Positions 1-5,724 of a DNA stretch of 5,724 bases are shown here, one piece after another. The position numbers and the translations under genes are program-made. Numbering within the stretch: position 1 is the stretch's first letter; each line of letters starts with the position of its first letter. Below the pieces are notes generated by a model. It had not been told where the DNA came from. It saw only the letters and a program-made list of their open reading frames with translations, and searched no databases. Origin of the DNA: Candidatus Omnitrophota bacterium (GTDB lineage: Bacteria; Omnitrophota; Gorgyraeia; Gygaellales; Profunditerraquicolaceae); NCBI GenBank assembly GCA_028711825.1, contig JAQTRM010000068.1:1-5724 (forward strand), read 5' to 3'.

Positions 1-2
1 TG

Positions 3-170
3 CTGCGCGATGCCGACGCGGTAAATATCATGGCGGGGACCGCCGCCAATCCCGGATACCAGAATATCATTTTCCGCCAGATGGGGCTCCTGCCCCGCTT
101 GGCAATTATCCAGAAAATCGCCGAAAAACTTAAAGAAATGGGAAAATTGGTTACCGTGGAATATCTTTGA
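3..170 (+). CDS. C-terminal end of an unidentified protein (partial, 5' truncated by window edge)
   Basis: An open frame enters from the left edge and ends at TGA 168-170, giving 55 residues. The tail has a Gly/Ala/Asn-rich turn (AGTAANPGYQN, around residues 11-21 of the fragment), then a basic helix (LPRLAIIQKIAEKLKEMGK) and a final short strand-like segment VTVEYL. Codon use (GCC, CCC, ATC, AAA) looks like that of the downstream genes and the residue pattern is that of a normal soluble alpha/beta protein, so I take it as real coding sequence. I do not recognise the family and assign no function. It is separated from the next gene by 172 nt containing a strong palindrome and a predicted promoter, so it probably belongs to a different transcription unit. 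Confidence 0.6.
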   Translation: MRDADAVNIMAGTAANPGYQNIIFRQMGLLPRLAIIQKIAEKLKEMGKLVTVEYL

Positions 171-182
171 TCCTTTGGCCGT

Positions 183-238
183 AAATAATGGGGACGGTTC
201 TATTTTTCTTGAGAAAAATAGAACCGTCCCCATTATTT
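183..238. repeat. Perfect 27-bp inverted repeat, REP/MITE-like palindrome
   Basis: The left arm 183-209 and right arm 212-238 are exact reverse complements over 27 bp, separated only by TG at 210-211. The core of the left arm is GGGGACGGTTCTATTTTT. Such near-continuous palindromes with a GGGGAC...GTCCCC outer half are, from general knowledge, typical of dispersed intergenic REP-type elements mobilised by IS200-like (RAYT, Y1) transposases. No transposase gene is present in the window, so mobility is inferred. The lack of any mismatch in the arms suggests recent insertion or maintained selection. It sits 12 nt after the stop of the upstream gene, a usual place for such elements. Confidence 0.85.
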
Positions 239-242
239 TTTT
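183..242 (+). terminator. Possible rho-independent terminator formed by the palindrome
   Basis: The 27-bp hairpin is followed by a run of seven T (236-242, overlapping the end of the right arm) and lies just after the stop codon at 168-170. A transcript would form a very stable stem next to a U tract, which could end the upstream transcript. The stem is longer than a usual intrinsic terminator and its AT-rich apex is atypical, so termination may be a by-product of the repeat. Confidence 0.35.
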
Positions 243-307
243 GGATTTGGTTCGTGTTTCGCCTGCGGCAGACAGGGAATAAGAGTTTACCTTCGGTGCC
301 TATTTTC

Positions 308-336
308 TTGTCTTGCCTGTGATTGTATGTTAAAAT
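308..336 (+). promoter_or_regulatory. Predicted sigma70-type promoter with extended -10
   Basis: TTGTCT at 308-313 (matches 4 of 6 to TTGACA), a 17-nt spacer, and TAAAAT at 331-336 (5 of 6 to TATAAT) preceded by TGT at 328-330, the extended -10 arrangement. Spacing is ideal. A start site about 7 nt after the -10 would fall at or beside the ATG at 343, so the transcript would have almost no leader. This would be the promoter of the run of genes starting with the GT39 glycosyltransferase. It is a prediction from consensus only. Confidence 0.5.
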
Positions 337-342
337 TAAAAA

Positions 343-1848
343 ATGTTTCGTAGACTGAAAGACTCCCTTAGGAACATAAATCCCTTCTTAGTAATCGGTT
401 CGGTAATCTTTCTTGGGGCTTTATTGCGCCTTTTTAGGTTAAGCCACAGTAACCTTTGGTTTGATGAGGCATACGCGGTTGTCCTGATCAGCCGGGAAGT
501 TTTTAAATTTACCGATCTTTTTCTTTTGTTTTACACCTTATTACATCAGTGGATCTTTCTCTTCGGCAGCAGCGAATTCAGCCTCCGGCTTTTGCCCGCG
601 CTGTTCGGCATCGGGAGTATCCCTCTGATTTATCTGATTGGATGCAGGCTTTTCGATAAGAGGGTAGGGTTGGTCTCCGCGGCAATCCTGGCTTTTTCGC
701 CGTTCCAATTATGGTATTCTCAGGAAGTGCAGCCTTACAGCGCTTCGGTGTTCTTCGCGCTCCTGGTATCTTATTTTTTCCTGCGGGCCGTGGAATCGGA
801 AAAGGCGGCGGATTGGTGGTTCTTCGCTGTTTTTTTTATCGCGGGTTTTTATATCGACGAATTCCTGCTCCTGCTGGTTCCTTTTCAGGCGGTTTATTTA
901 TTACTCCGGCGCCGGCATTTAACGAAGTTTTTTTGTTTTACCGTTCTTTCTTTGGCGCTGCTTTCCTGTTTTAAGATCCCGACCGTAATACGTTTTATAG
1001 ACCTGGCGAAAACCCGGGGTTTCTGGGTGCCGGTTCCCAAGACGTTTGCGCCGTTGATCACGCTGGAAAATTTCGGGTTTGGCTACAATCTTCCGAATTA
1101 TATTTACCCGGTTTCCGATCTTTTTGTTATAGTGGTATTAATCTCCGCGTTCTTCGGGGCAAAAAGCAAACCTTTGCCGCGGAGCGGGCTGGTTTCCTGC
1201 CTGACGGGTTTACTTGTTCCGATCGCCGCGGTGTTTTTGCTTTCCAGATTTTACGTTTCCATTTATACCGACCGCCGGTTTATTTCTTTCAGCCCGTTTT
1301 ATTACCTGATACTTGCTTTCGGGATTGTTTCTTTTAAGCCGGGATGGATCAAGAGATTTTGCTGCCTTGCGATGTTTCTTCTGGCATCCTGGGGGAATAT
1401 AAATTATTTCAACGGTTTTATTCCCGTTCCCGCGATGCATCATATCGGGGTGCAGCCGAAAAAACCTTTTAAGCCGGCGGTGAAATTTATCGGCGACAAC
1501 CTGCTTGCCGGAGATATTATCGCGCATTCTAACTCCGGGACAATGGCGCCTTTTATTTTTTATCTCGGAGGCAGCCGGGCGCCGCAGTATTTTTTTACTT
1601 CTTTGCTTAACAAAGATCGTTTCGCCGGGGATTACGCTTCGGAGAGCGGCGGTACGGTGATAGTGGAAAAGATGCCTCCGGAATTTGTTTCCGGAAGGGT
1701 CTGGCTGGTTTGCGCGAACTGGGAGAGGACCGCCGAACTGGATGAGAACGCGGAGGCCGTAAAAAGCTGGATGGACCGTAACTTCAAACAGGACATGGCG
1801 CGCCATTCAGACGGTATTTGGGTGTTTTGTTACCTGCCGAAAGAATAA
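343..1848 (+). CDS. GT39/ArnT-like polytopic membrane glycosyltransferase (PMT_2 type)
   Basis: The 501-residue protein is dominated by hydrophobic segments, about ten, starting with residues 14-31, and ends in a soluble C-terminal region (about residues 365-501). After the first membrane helix comes LWFDEAY with Asp41-Glu42, the acidic pair in the first external loop that this family uses for catalysis; further matches are SSEFSLRLLPALFG (76-89), and WYSQEVQPY (124-132), the counterpart of the family's WxSQEaRPY. Known members transfer a sugar from a polyprenyl-phosphate donor to a lipid, glycan or protein on the outer face of the cytoplasmic membrane; donor and acceptor here cannot be predicted. 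The usual HPPLYY motif after the DE loop is replaced by LFLLFYTLLH (59-68), so activity may differ. The ATG is fixed as the first possible start by in-frame stops at 331 and 337. No Shine-Dalgarno is visible. It is the first gene of the run; the next start is 86 nt downstream. Confidence 0.9.
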   Translation: MFRRLKDSLRNINPFLVIGSVIFLGALLRLFRLSHSNLWFDEAYAVVLISREVFKFTDLFLLFYTLLHQWIFLFGSSEFSLRLLPALFGIGSIPLIYLIGCRLFDKRVGLVSAAILAFSPFQLWYSQEVQPYSASVFFALLVSYFFLRAVESEKAADWWFFAVFFIAGFYIDEFLLLLVPFQAVYLLLRRRHLTKFFCFTVLSLALLSCFKIPTVIRFIDLAKTRGFWVPVPKTFAPLITLENFGFGYNLPNYIYPVSDLFVIVVLISAFFGAKSKPLPRSGLVSCLTGLLVPIAAVFLLSRFYVSIYTDRRFISFSPFYYLILAFGIVSFKPGWIKRFCCLAMFLLASWGNINYFNGFIPVPAMHHIGVQPKKPFKPAVKFIGDNLLAGDIIAHSNSGTMAPFIFYLGGSRAPQYFFTSLLNKDRFAGDYASESGGTVIVEKMPPEFVSGRVWLVCANWERTAELDENAEAVKSWMDRNFKQDMARHSDGIWVFCYLPKE

Positions 1849-1924
1849 TTTTACTTATCGAAGGATCTGCCGGCGGCTACTTTAGGCTCCGCGCGGATTT
1901 CAAACGGGTTGCCCGGGGTAAAAC

Positions 1925-1929
1925 AGGTG
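1925..1929 (+). promoter_or_regulatory. Ribosome binding site deciding the GT2 start
   Basis: AGGTG lies 5 nt before the ATG at 1935, the only reasonable Shine-Dalgarno-like element near the start of this gene. It supports 1935 over the upstream in-frame ATG at 1818, which lies inside the preceding gene and would add 39 residues that do not look like a GT2 N-terminus. Confidence 0.5.
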
Positions 1930-1934
1930 TTGAA

Positions 1935-2960
1935 ATGAATACCGAGATCACTTTTAGTTTTATCATTCCGCACCGTCCCGGCGAATCCGCCGGCTCGCTT
2001 CTGCGCCTGCTGGGGGAGATCGATTATCCTCCGGAAAATATCGAGATTATCGTGGTGCAAGGCAGGAATCCTGCCCTGCAGAGGAACGCCGGGGCTTACC
2101 TGGCGGAAGGGGATTTTTTGTTTTTTCTCGACCATGACTGTATCCCTTCTCCGGGGCTGCTCAAAGAGGCATTAAGGGCCTTAGCCGCAGGACAGGAAAG
2201 GGCGGAGATTGTCGGGGGTCCTTGCATTATGCTTCCTTTGGATTCTTATAATATCCTGTATCTCCATACTCTGGTTTCATTTTTTTCCCACTATAAAATG
2301 CGGGCCAGGTATATCAAGCTGGGAGAAGTCAGGGAATCCGGAGAAAAAGAACTGATCGGGTGTAACCTGATGATAAAAAGATCGGTTTTTAAGGCGCTCG
2401 GAGGATTCAAAGAGACCCTCTATCCGAATGAGGAAAATGAACTTTTGAACCGGGCTAAACTCTCTCACCATAAAATTGTCTATAGCCCGGAGGTTCTGGT
2501 CGCCAAAGAGATGAAGCTTTCGGCGGCGGAATACTGCCGGAAGATATTCAGGTACGGTAACGGCCGGGGCAGGGAGCTTTTTGAGGAACCCCTCCGCCTG
2601 AACCTGATGTATTTCCTCCCGCCGCTTTTCTGCCTTTACCTGGCCGGCGCGGTTTTTATACGCCAGACTTTTTATTTTATTCCGCTGGCGGTGTATTTTT
2701 CCGTTTCATTTTTCTCGGGGCTGGTTTACATGTTCCGGCAGAAAAAAGTTTTTTTGTGCTGGGCGCCGCCTTTAGTGTTCACAATGATGCATCTTTCTTA
2801 CGGACTGGGAATGTGGAGCGCGGTCTTCAGGAGGTTTCTGGGTTTAAAGCCCGGCGGTAACCAATACGGCGTCGAAGTGAACAGGGTTAAAAAATTCGGC
2901 GCCGCCGGCCTTGATGATGAAACTGTTTATGCCCGCCAGGATAATTTTAAAACAGAATGA
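1935..2960 (+). CDS. GT2 family glycosyltransferase with C-terminal membrane anchor
   Basis: With ATG 1935 the protein has 341 residues and opens as a GT-A fold should: ITFSFIIPHRPGE (5-17), then EIIVVQGRNPALQRNAG (37-53) and the metal-binding acidic motif FLDHDC (64-69, DxD form with Asp66 and Asp68). IGCNLMIKRSVFKALGGF (141-158) and PNEENELLNR (164-173) correspond to the acceptor and catalytic-base region. FRYGNGRGRE (205-214) precedes three predicted membrane helices at about 225-242, 246-266 and 275-296, so the enzyme would act on the cytoplasmic side of the inner membrane. The short loop between strand 2 and the QRNAG helix marks it as the compact GT2 subgroup seen in polysaccharide and lipid glycosylation clusters. 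The frame is open without stops back into the previous gene, but the fold begins at 1935. The stop overlaps the next start (ATGA). Nucleotide-sugar donor and acceptor are unknown. Confidence 0.9.
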   Translation: MNTEITFSFIIPHRPGESAGSLLRLLGEIDYPPENIEIIVVQGRNPALQRNAGAYLAEGDFLFFLDHDCIPSPGLLKEALRALAAGQERAEIVGGPCIMLPLDSYNILYLHTLVSFFSHYKMRARYIKLGEVRESGEKELIGCNLMIKRSVFKALGGFKETLYPNEENELLNRAKLSHHKIVYSPEVLVAKEMKLSAAEYCRKIFRYGNGRGRELFEEPLRLNLMYFLPPLFCLYLAGAVFIRQTFYFIPLAVYFSVSFFSGLVYMFRQKKVFLCWAPPLVFTMMHLSYGLGMWSAVFRRFLGLKPGGNQYGVEVNRVKKFGAAGLDDETVYARQDNFKTE

Positions 2961-3976
2961 TGACCAGGAAAAATCCGATTTCCAAATTAAAAGACGCGGT
3001 AATCGCGGTTACCTACCGGTGTAATTCCCGCTGTATCAGTTGTAATATCTGCCGCAATCTTCCTCCGGAAGAACTTCCCACCGCTTTTTACCGCGGCTTG
3101 CCGCCGGGCCTGGAGAATATCGGTATTACCGGCGGAGAACCCACATTGCGGGAGGATCTTACAGATTTGATCGGCATCATCCGCGCCCGCTGCCGGAAGG
3201 CGAAGCTCACCCTTTCAACCAACGGGCTCCTGCTCGGGAAAATACGGGGGGAACTTAAAGAAATTTATAAGATCGATAGAAATATCGGTATCGCGGTGTC
3301 GATCGACGGTATCGGCCCGGTCCACGATAAAGTGCGAGGGGTTCCGGGATCTTTTCCCCTGGCGGTGGAGGGGATCAAGATTTTAAGGGAAACCGGTTTT
3401 CGCGACCTGAGGGTTTCCTTCAGTATTTGCGACGAGAACGCCGACCAGATATCCCGGGTTTACCGCCTGGCGCGCAGCCTGAAGGCGGCTTTTACCCTGG
3501 GCCTGGCGCAGAATTCCTCCAATTATTTCCGTAAGACGGACAACCTTTTTACCCGGGGAGATCTTTTAAAAGAAGGGGTTAATTATGTGATGCGGCGGGA
3601 GCTTAACAGCTTTAACCCGAAAAAATGGTTTATGTCGTATTACGATTACGGGCTATACTGGCTGCATGCCCGCGGCAAGAGGCTTTTAAAATGTGATGCC
3701 TTAGAAGGATCGCTGTTTATCGATCCTTCGGGGGATATTTATCCCTGTATTTTCAGCACCGATAAGGCGGGGAGCCTTAAGGATTGGGGGAGGGATTTCG
3801 CGGGGTTCTGGTCCTCCGGCGAGGCGGCCCGCGCGAGGGAGAAAGCGCGCCGCTGCGGGCGTTCCTGCTGGCAGCTTTGCACCGCGAGAACACCGATCCT
3901 AAACAACATTTTACCGGTCAGCTTATGGGTATTGAAAAAGAAGATATTGTCTCTTGTAAAGCCGGAGATATTATAA
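2957..3976 (+). CDS. Radical SAM enzyme with SPASM/Twitch-like cysteine-rich C-terminus
   Basis: The 339-residue protein has the radical SAM cluster motif CX3CX2C at Cys22, Cys26 and Cys29 (AVTYRCNSRCISCNIC), the SAM-contacting GGEP at 59-62, TLSTNGLLL in the third strand, and VSIDGIGPVHDKVRG further on, which is the usual pattern of SPASM-class enzymes. The C-terminal part carries Cys246, Cys264 (DPSGDIYPC) and Cys300, Cys304, Cys308 (CGRSCWQLC), enough to hold one auxiliary 4Fe-4S cluster and perhaps a partial second. The family generates a 5'-deoxyadenosyl radical in the cytoplasm; members modify peptides, lipids or sugars, and no precursor peptide is visible nearby, so the substrate is open. 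It starts at an ATGA overlap with the GT2 stop, with a second ATG immediately after, implying translational coupling; no strong ribosome binding site is seen. Confidence 0.9.
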   Translation: MMTRKNPISKLKDAVIAVTYRCNSRCISCNICRNLPPEELPTAFYRGLPPGLENIGITGGEPTLREDLTDLIGIIRARCRKAKLTLSTNGLLLGKIRGELKEIYKIDRNIGIAVSIDGIGPVHDKVRGVPGSFPLAVEGIKILRETGFRDLRVSFSICDENADQISRVYRLARSLKAAFTLGLAQNSSNYFRKTDNLFTRGDLLKEGVNYVMRRELNSFNPKKWFMSYYDYGLYWLHARGKRLLKCDALEGSLFIDPSGDIYPCIFSTDKAGSLKDWGRDFAGFWSSGEAARAREKARRCGRSCWQLCTARTPILNNILPVSLWVLKKKILSLVKPEIL

Positions 3977-3981
3977 AGGGG

Positions 3982-4593
3982 ATGCCGGAAGAGGCTTGCC
4001 GTTATTACCGGCGGTATGCCCGCGCGGCGGGGATGAGCCGTGAGGAACTCGGCAGGGTGGAGTCTTTCTCCGTGATTAAAAACTGGTCTTACGGGCGCAT
4101 CCTGGACCTCGGCTGCGGGCTGGGCTATCTTACTTCTTACCTGGGTGCCTGCGGTATGGATAAAGACCGGGATGCTATTTCGGCTGCCGGGAAACTGTAT
4201 CCCGGGACGGATTTTTATTTATGGGATGAGGCGCGTTTCGCGGATCACAGTTTCGATACTATCCTGTGTTATAACCTCCTGGAGCATCTTGGGGATAAGG
4301 AAAGGGAGGTTTTACTGGAGAGGGTCTGCGGGTTGTTAAAGAAGGGCGGCAGGGTAATCTTCGGTTACGCCGACCCTTACGACCTCTCCCAGCTTATCAA
4401 AGGTTTTTTCGCCAGATCCGCTTTTTTCGATCCCACCCATATTCATAACTGGACGGCAGATGAATTTGAGCGCATAGTTTCCGGACGCTTCAGGATCCTT
4501 GAGGTGAAAAGAACAAGCCCTTTTACCAGGTGGCTCTGGCTGGGCAGGTGTCTCAAGGCCGAGATATTGATATGTTGCACGGAGAAAAAATAA
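3982..4593 (+). CDS. Class I SAM-dependent methyltransferase
   Basis: From ATG 3982 the protein has 203 residues, a common length for a stand-alone Methyltransf_11-type domain. Motif I is ILDLGCGLGYL (40-50), the ribose-binding acidic residue is Asp60 in GMDKDRDAI, and HSFDTILCYNLLEHL (89-103) is motif IV and the helix after it; LLKKGGRVIFGY follows as motif V-VI region. The DPTHIHNW segment near the C-terminus resembles the DPTHvr.yt stretch found in glycan- and lipid-tailoring methyltransferases. It would methylate a small molecule or glycan in the cytoplasm using S-adenosylmethionine; whether at O, N or C is not readable. The start is uncertain: an in-frame ATG at 3925 would give 222 residues but overlap the previous gene by 52 nt and has no ribosome binding site; 3982 lies 5 nt after the previous stop, beside AAAGGGG, which is too close to be an ideal site. 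Coupled translation is likely either way. Confidence 0.87.
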   Translation: MPEEACRYYRRYARAAGMSREELGRVESFSVIKNWSYGRILDLGCGLGYLTSYLGACGMDKDRDAISAAGKLYPGTDFYLWDEARFADHSFDTILCYNLLEHLGDKEREVLLERVCGLLKKGGRVIFGYADPYDLSQLIKGFFARSAFFDPTHIHNWTADEFERIVSGRFRILEVKRTSPFTRWLWLGRCLKAEILICCTEKK

Positions 4594-4612
4594 CCGGAAC
4601 AGATTATAAGAT

Positions 4613-5724
4613 ATGAATAACGATGTGATCCTGGTTTTTCCCGGTAAATACGGTTCGGCATTCCCGGGGATGCCGATTTCACTGCTTTACCTGGGCGGTG
4701 TCCTGGAGCGCGCCGGTTACAAGGTAAGGCTGGTCGATACCCGGACGGAAAAGCTCGAAGGGCTAGATCTGAGCCGGGCGCTCTGCGTGGGGATCGGTTC
4801 AATGACCGGCCACCAGATCTATTACGGTCTTGAGGTTGCCCGTTATGCAAGGAAGGCCGCCCCCGGGATGCCAATTATCTGGGGAGGGGTGCATCCGACG
4901 ATGCTGCCGGAGGAAACCCTTGCCAGCGTTTATGCCGATATCGTGGTGCGGGGCGAGGGGGAGGAGACACTGCTTGAGCTTGTGCGCAGCCTGGAAGAAG
5001 GCCGGGAACTTAAGGGGATCGCCGGAATTTCTTACAAGGACAGGGAAGGCAGGATTATATCTAACCCTTTGCGGAAACATATCCGCATGGACGACCTGCC
5101 GATAGAATTACCTTACCATTTACTGAAGATTGAGAAATATCTCTGGAGTTTTTTTATCCAGACAAACCGGGGATGCCCTTACCGCTGCGGTTACTGTTGT
5201 AATTTATTTTATTACCGCGGGAGCCATCGCTGTAAAAGCCCCTCCAGGGTTCTTGACGAGATAGAATACCTGGTCTCTAAATTCGGGCTGCAGGAGATCG
5301 GCTTTGACTGCGACGACGCTTTTTTTATCGACCGGGAGTATGTCAGGCGGATTTGCGAGGGGATCCTGGAAAGGGGGATCCGGATCTCCTGGAATGCTCC
5401 CAGCCGGTTCGATTACTTTCTGGATGCGGATGAAGATTTCTTGAGGCTTCTTGTGAAAAGCGGGTGCCGGGCTTTGACCTTCGGCGGGGACTCGGGCAGC
5501 GAAAGAATCCTCAGCTTGATCCAGAAAGACCTTACTGTCGATACTATCCGGCAGTCCGTAAAAAAGATCAGAAAATGTGCCGGTCCGGATATCGCAATCG
5601 ACATTAATTTTATCCTGGGTTTTCCCACCGAGACTGAAGAAGACCTGAAACTTACTTTGGGGCTGATGGATGAACTTGCCGGGGCCTATCCCAATATCCG
5701 TTACGGGATAACCGTTTATACCCC
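4613..5724 (+). CDS. B12-binding-domain radical SAM protein (3' truncated by window edge)
   Basis: ATG 4613 opens a frame that runs off the right edge; 370 complete codons are visible. The N-terminal 150 residues form a cobalamin-binding-like Rossmann domain: PISLLYLGGVLERAGYKVRLVD (21-42), GSMTGHQI (62-69), IIWGGVHPTMLPEETL (88-103) and DIVVRGEGE (109-117). It lacks the classic DxHxxG lower-ligand motif, as many members do. A linker (MDDLPIELPYHLL) leads to the radical SAM domain with CX3CX2C at Cys188, Cys192 and Cys195, plus an adjacent Cys196; GFDCDDAFFID and FGGDSGSERIL (290-300) are the later barrel strands. The architecture is that of BchE-like and class B methylating enzymes, which methylate or rearrange unactivated carbons; the missing C-terminus would help decide. 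It begins 19 nt after the methyltransferase stop, so it most likely belongs to the same operon. No clear Shine-Dalgarno is seen. Confidence 0.92.
   Translation, partial: MNNDVILVFPGKYGSAFPGMPISLLYLGGVLERAGYKVRLVDTRTEKLEGLDLSRALCVGIGSMTGHQIYYGLEVARYARKAAPGMPIIWGGVHPTMLPEETLASVYADIVVRGEGEETLLELVRSLEEGRELKGIAGISYKDREGRIISNPLRKHIRMDDLPIELPYHLLKIEKYLWSFFIQTNRGCPYRCGYCCNLFYYRGSHRCKSPSRVLDEIEYLVSKFGLQEIGFDCDDAFFIDREYVRRICEGILERGIRISWNAPSRFDYFLDADEDFLRLLVKSGCRALTFGGDSGSERILSLIQKDLTVDTIRQSVKKIRKCAGPDIAIDINFILGFPTETEEDLKLTLGLMDELAGAYPNIRYGITVYT

Noticed and set aside
174..244. TTTGG at 174-178 and 240-244 as a possible target-site duplication around the palindrome
   Set aside because: The copies sit at unequal distances from the arms, the right one overlaps the T run, and five bases in a T/G-rich stretch is easily chance.
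262..276. CCTGCGGCAGACAGG as a second small hairpin or repeat
   Set aside because: The stems are only 4 bp in either folding and there is no second copy in the window; not distinguishable from chance.
1210..1806. 198-residue open frame on the - strand inside the GT39 gene
   Set aside because: It is fully antisense to a gene with clear family motifs, its protein is rich in Arg/His/Lys with no recognisable domain, and no ribosome binding site or promoter is evident. It is a shadow frame.
1849..1934. Possible small gene or regulatory RNA between the GT39 and GT2 genes
   Set aside because: The 86-nt gap has no start codon with a ribosome binding site apart from that of the GT2 gene, and no convincing hairpin or promoter was seen.
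4443..5080. Overlapping - strand open frames (143 and 93 residues) across the methyltransferase/B12 radical SAM junction
   Set aside because: Both are antisense to genes with strong motifs and have low-complexity Arg/Pro/Gly-rich translations without family features.
4830..5105. 91-residue + strand frame inside the B12-binding domain
   Set aside because: It lies in another frame of a coding region whose motifs (WGGVHPT, VVRGEGE) fix the real frame.
1..5724. CRISPR arrays, tRNA or rRNA genes, toxin-antitoxin pairs, RiPP precursor peptides
   Set aside because: No regularly spaced direct repeats, no cloverleaf or rRNA-like stretches, and no free short coding frame next to the radical SAM genes; the sequence from 343 on is nearly all occupied by the five genes.

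Overview
The window reads as one bacterial gene neighbourhood of moderate GC content, all genes on the + strand and tightly spaced. Five of the six coding regions form a probable co-transcribed run from 343 to beyond the right edge. The gene types (polyprenyl-sugar glycosyltransferase, membrane-anchored GT2 enzyme, radical SAM enzymes) and the palindromic repeat at 183-238 resemble what is seen in uncultured candidate-phylum bacteria such as Omnitrophota, or in some Desulfobacterota. That assignment is an impression from style and memory, not a proof; the window contains no phylogenetic marker gene.

Layout: (a) 3-170, the last 55 codons of an unidentified protein. (b) 171-342, a short non-coding stretch holding a perfect 27-bp inverted repeat, which looks like a REP/MITE-type mobile palindrome and may also terminate transcription, followed by a good sigma70-like promoter ending right at the next gene. 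(c) 343-1848, a GT39/ArnT-like (PMT_2) polytopic membrane glycosyltransferase. (d) 1935-2960, a GT2 glycosyltransferase with a C-terminal membrane anchor. (e) 2957-3976, a radical SAM enzyme with a cysteine-rich SPASM/Twitch-like C-terminus, overlapping the GT2 gene by 4 nt. (f) about 3982-4593, a small class I SAM-dependent methyltransferase. (g) 4613 to the edge, the first 370 codons of a B12-binding-domain radical SAM protein of the BchE-like architecture.

Together these are two glycosyltransferases that would work at the cytoplasmic membrane, two radical SAM enzymes and a conventional methyltransferase. The most economical reading (inference) is a pathway that assembles and chemically tailors a surface glycan, glycolipid or lipid-linked secondary product. 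The substrate cannot be read from the sequence. The points most worth a second look are the palindrome, the promoter placement that implies a leaderless mRNA, the loss of the usual HPP-type motif in the GT39 enzyme, and the pairing of two different radical SAM classes with a methyltransferase and glycosyltransferases in one unit.
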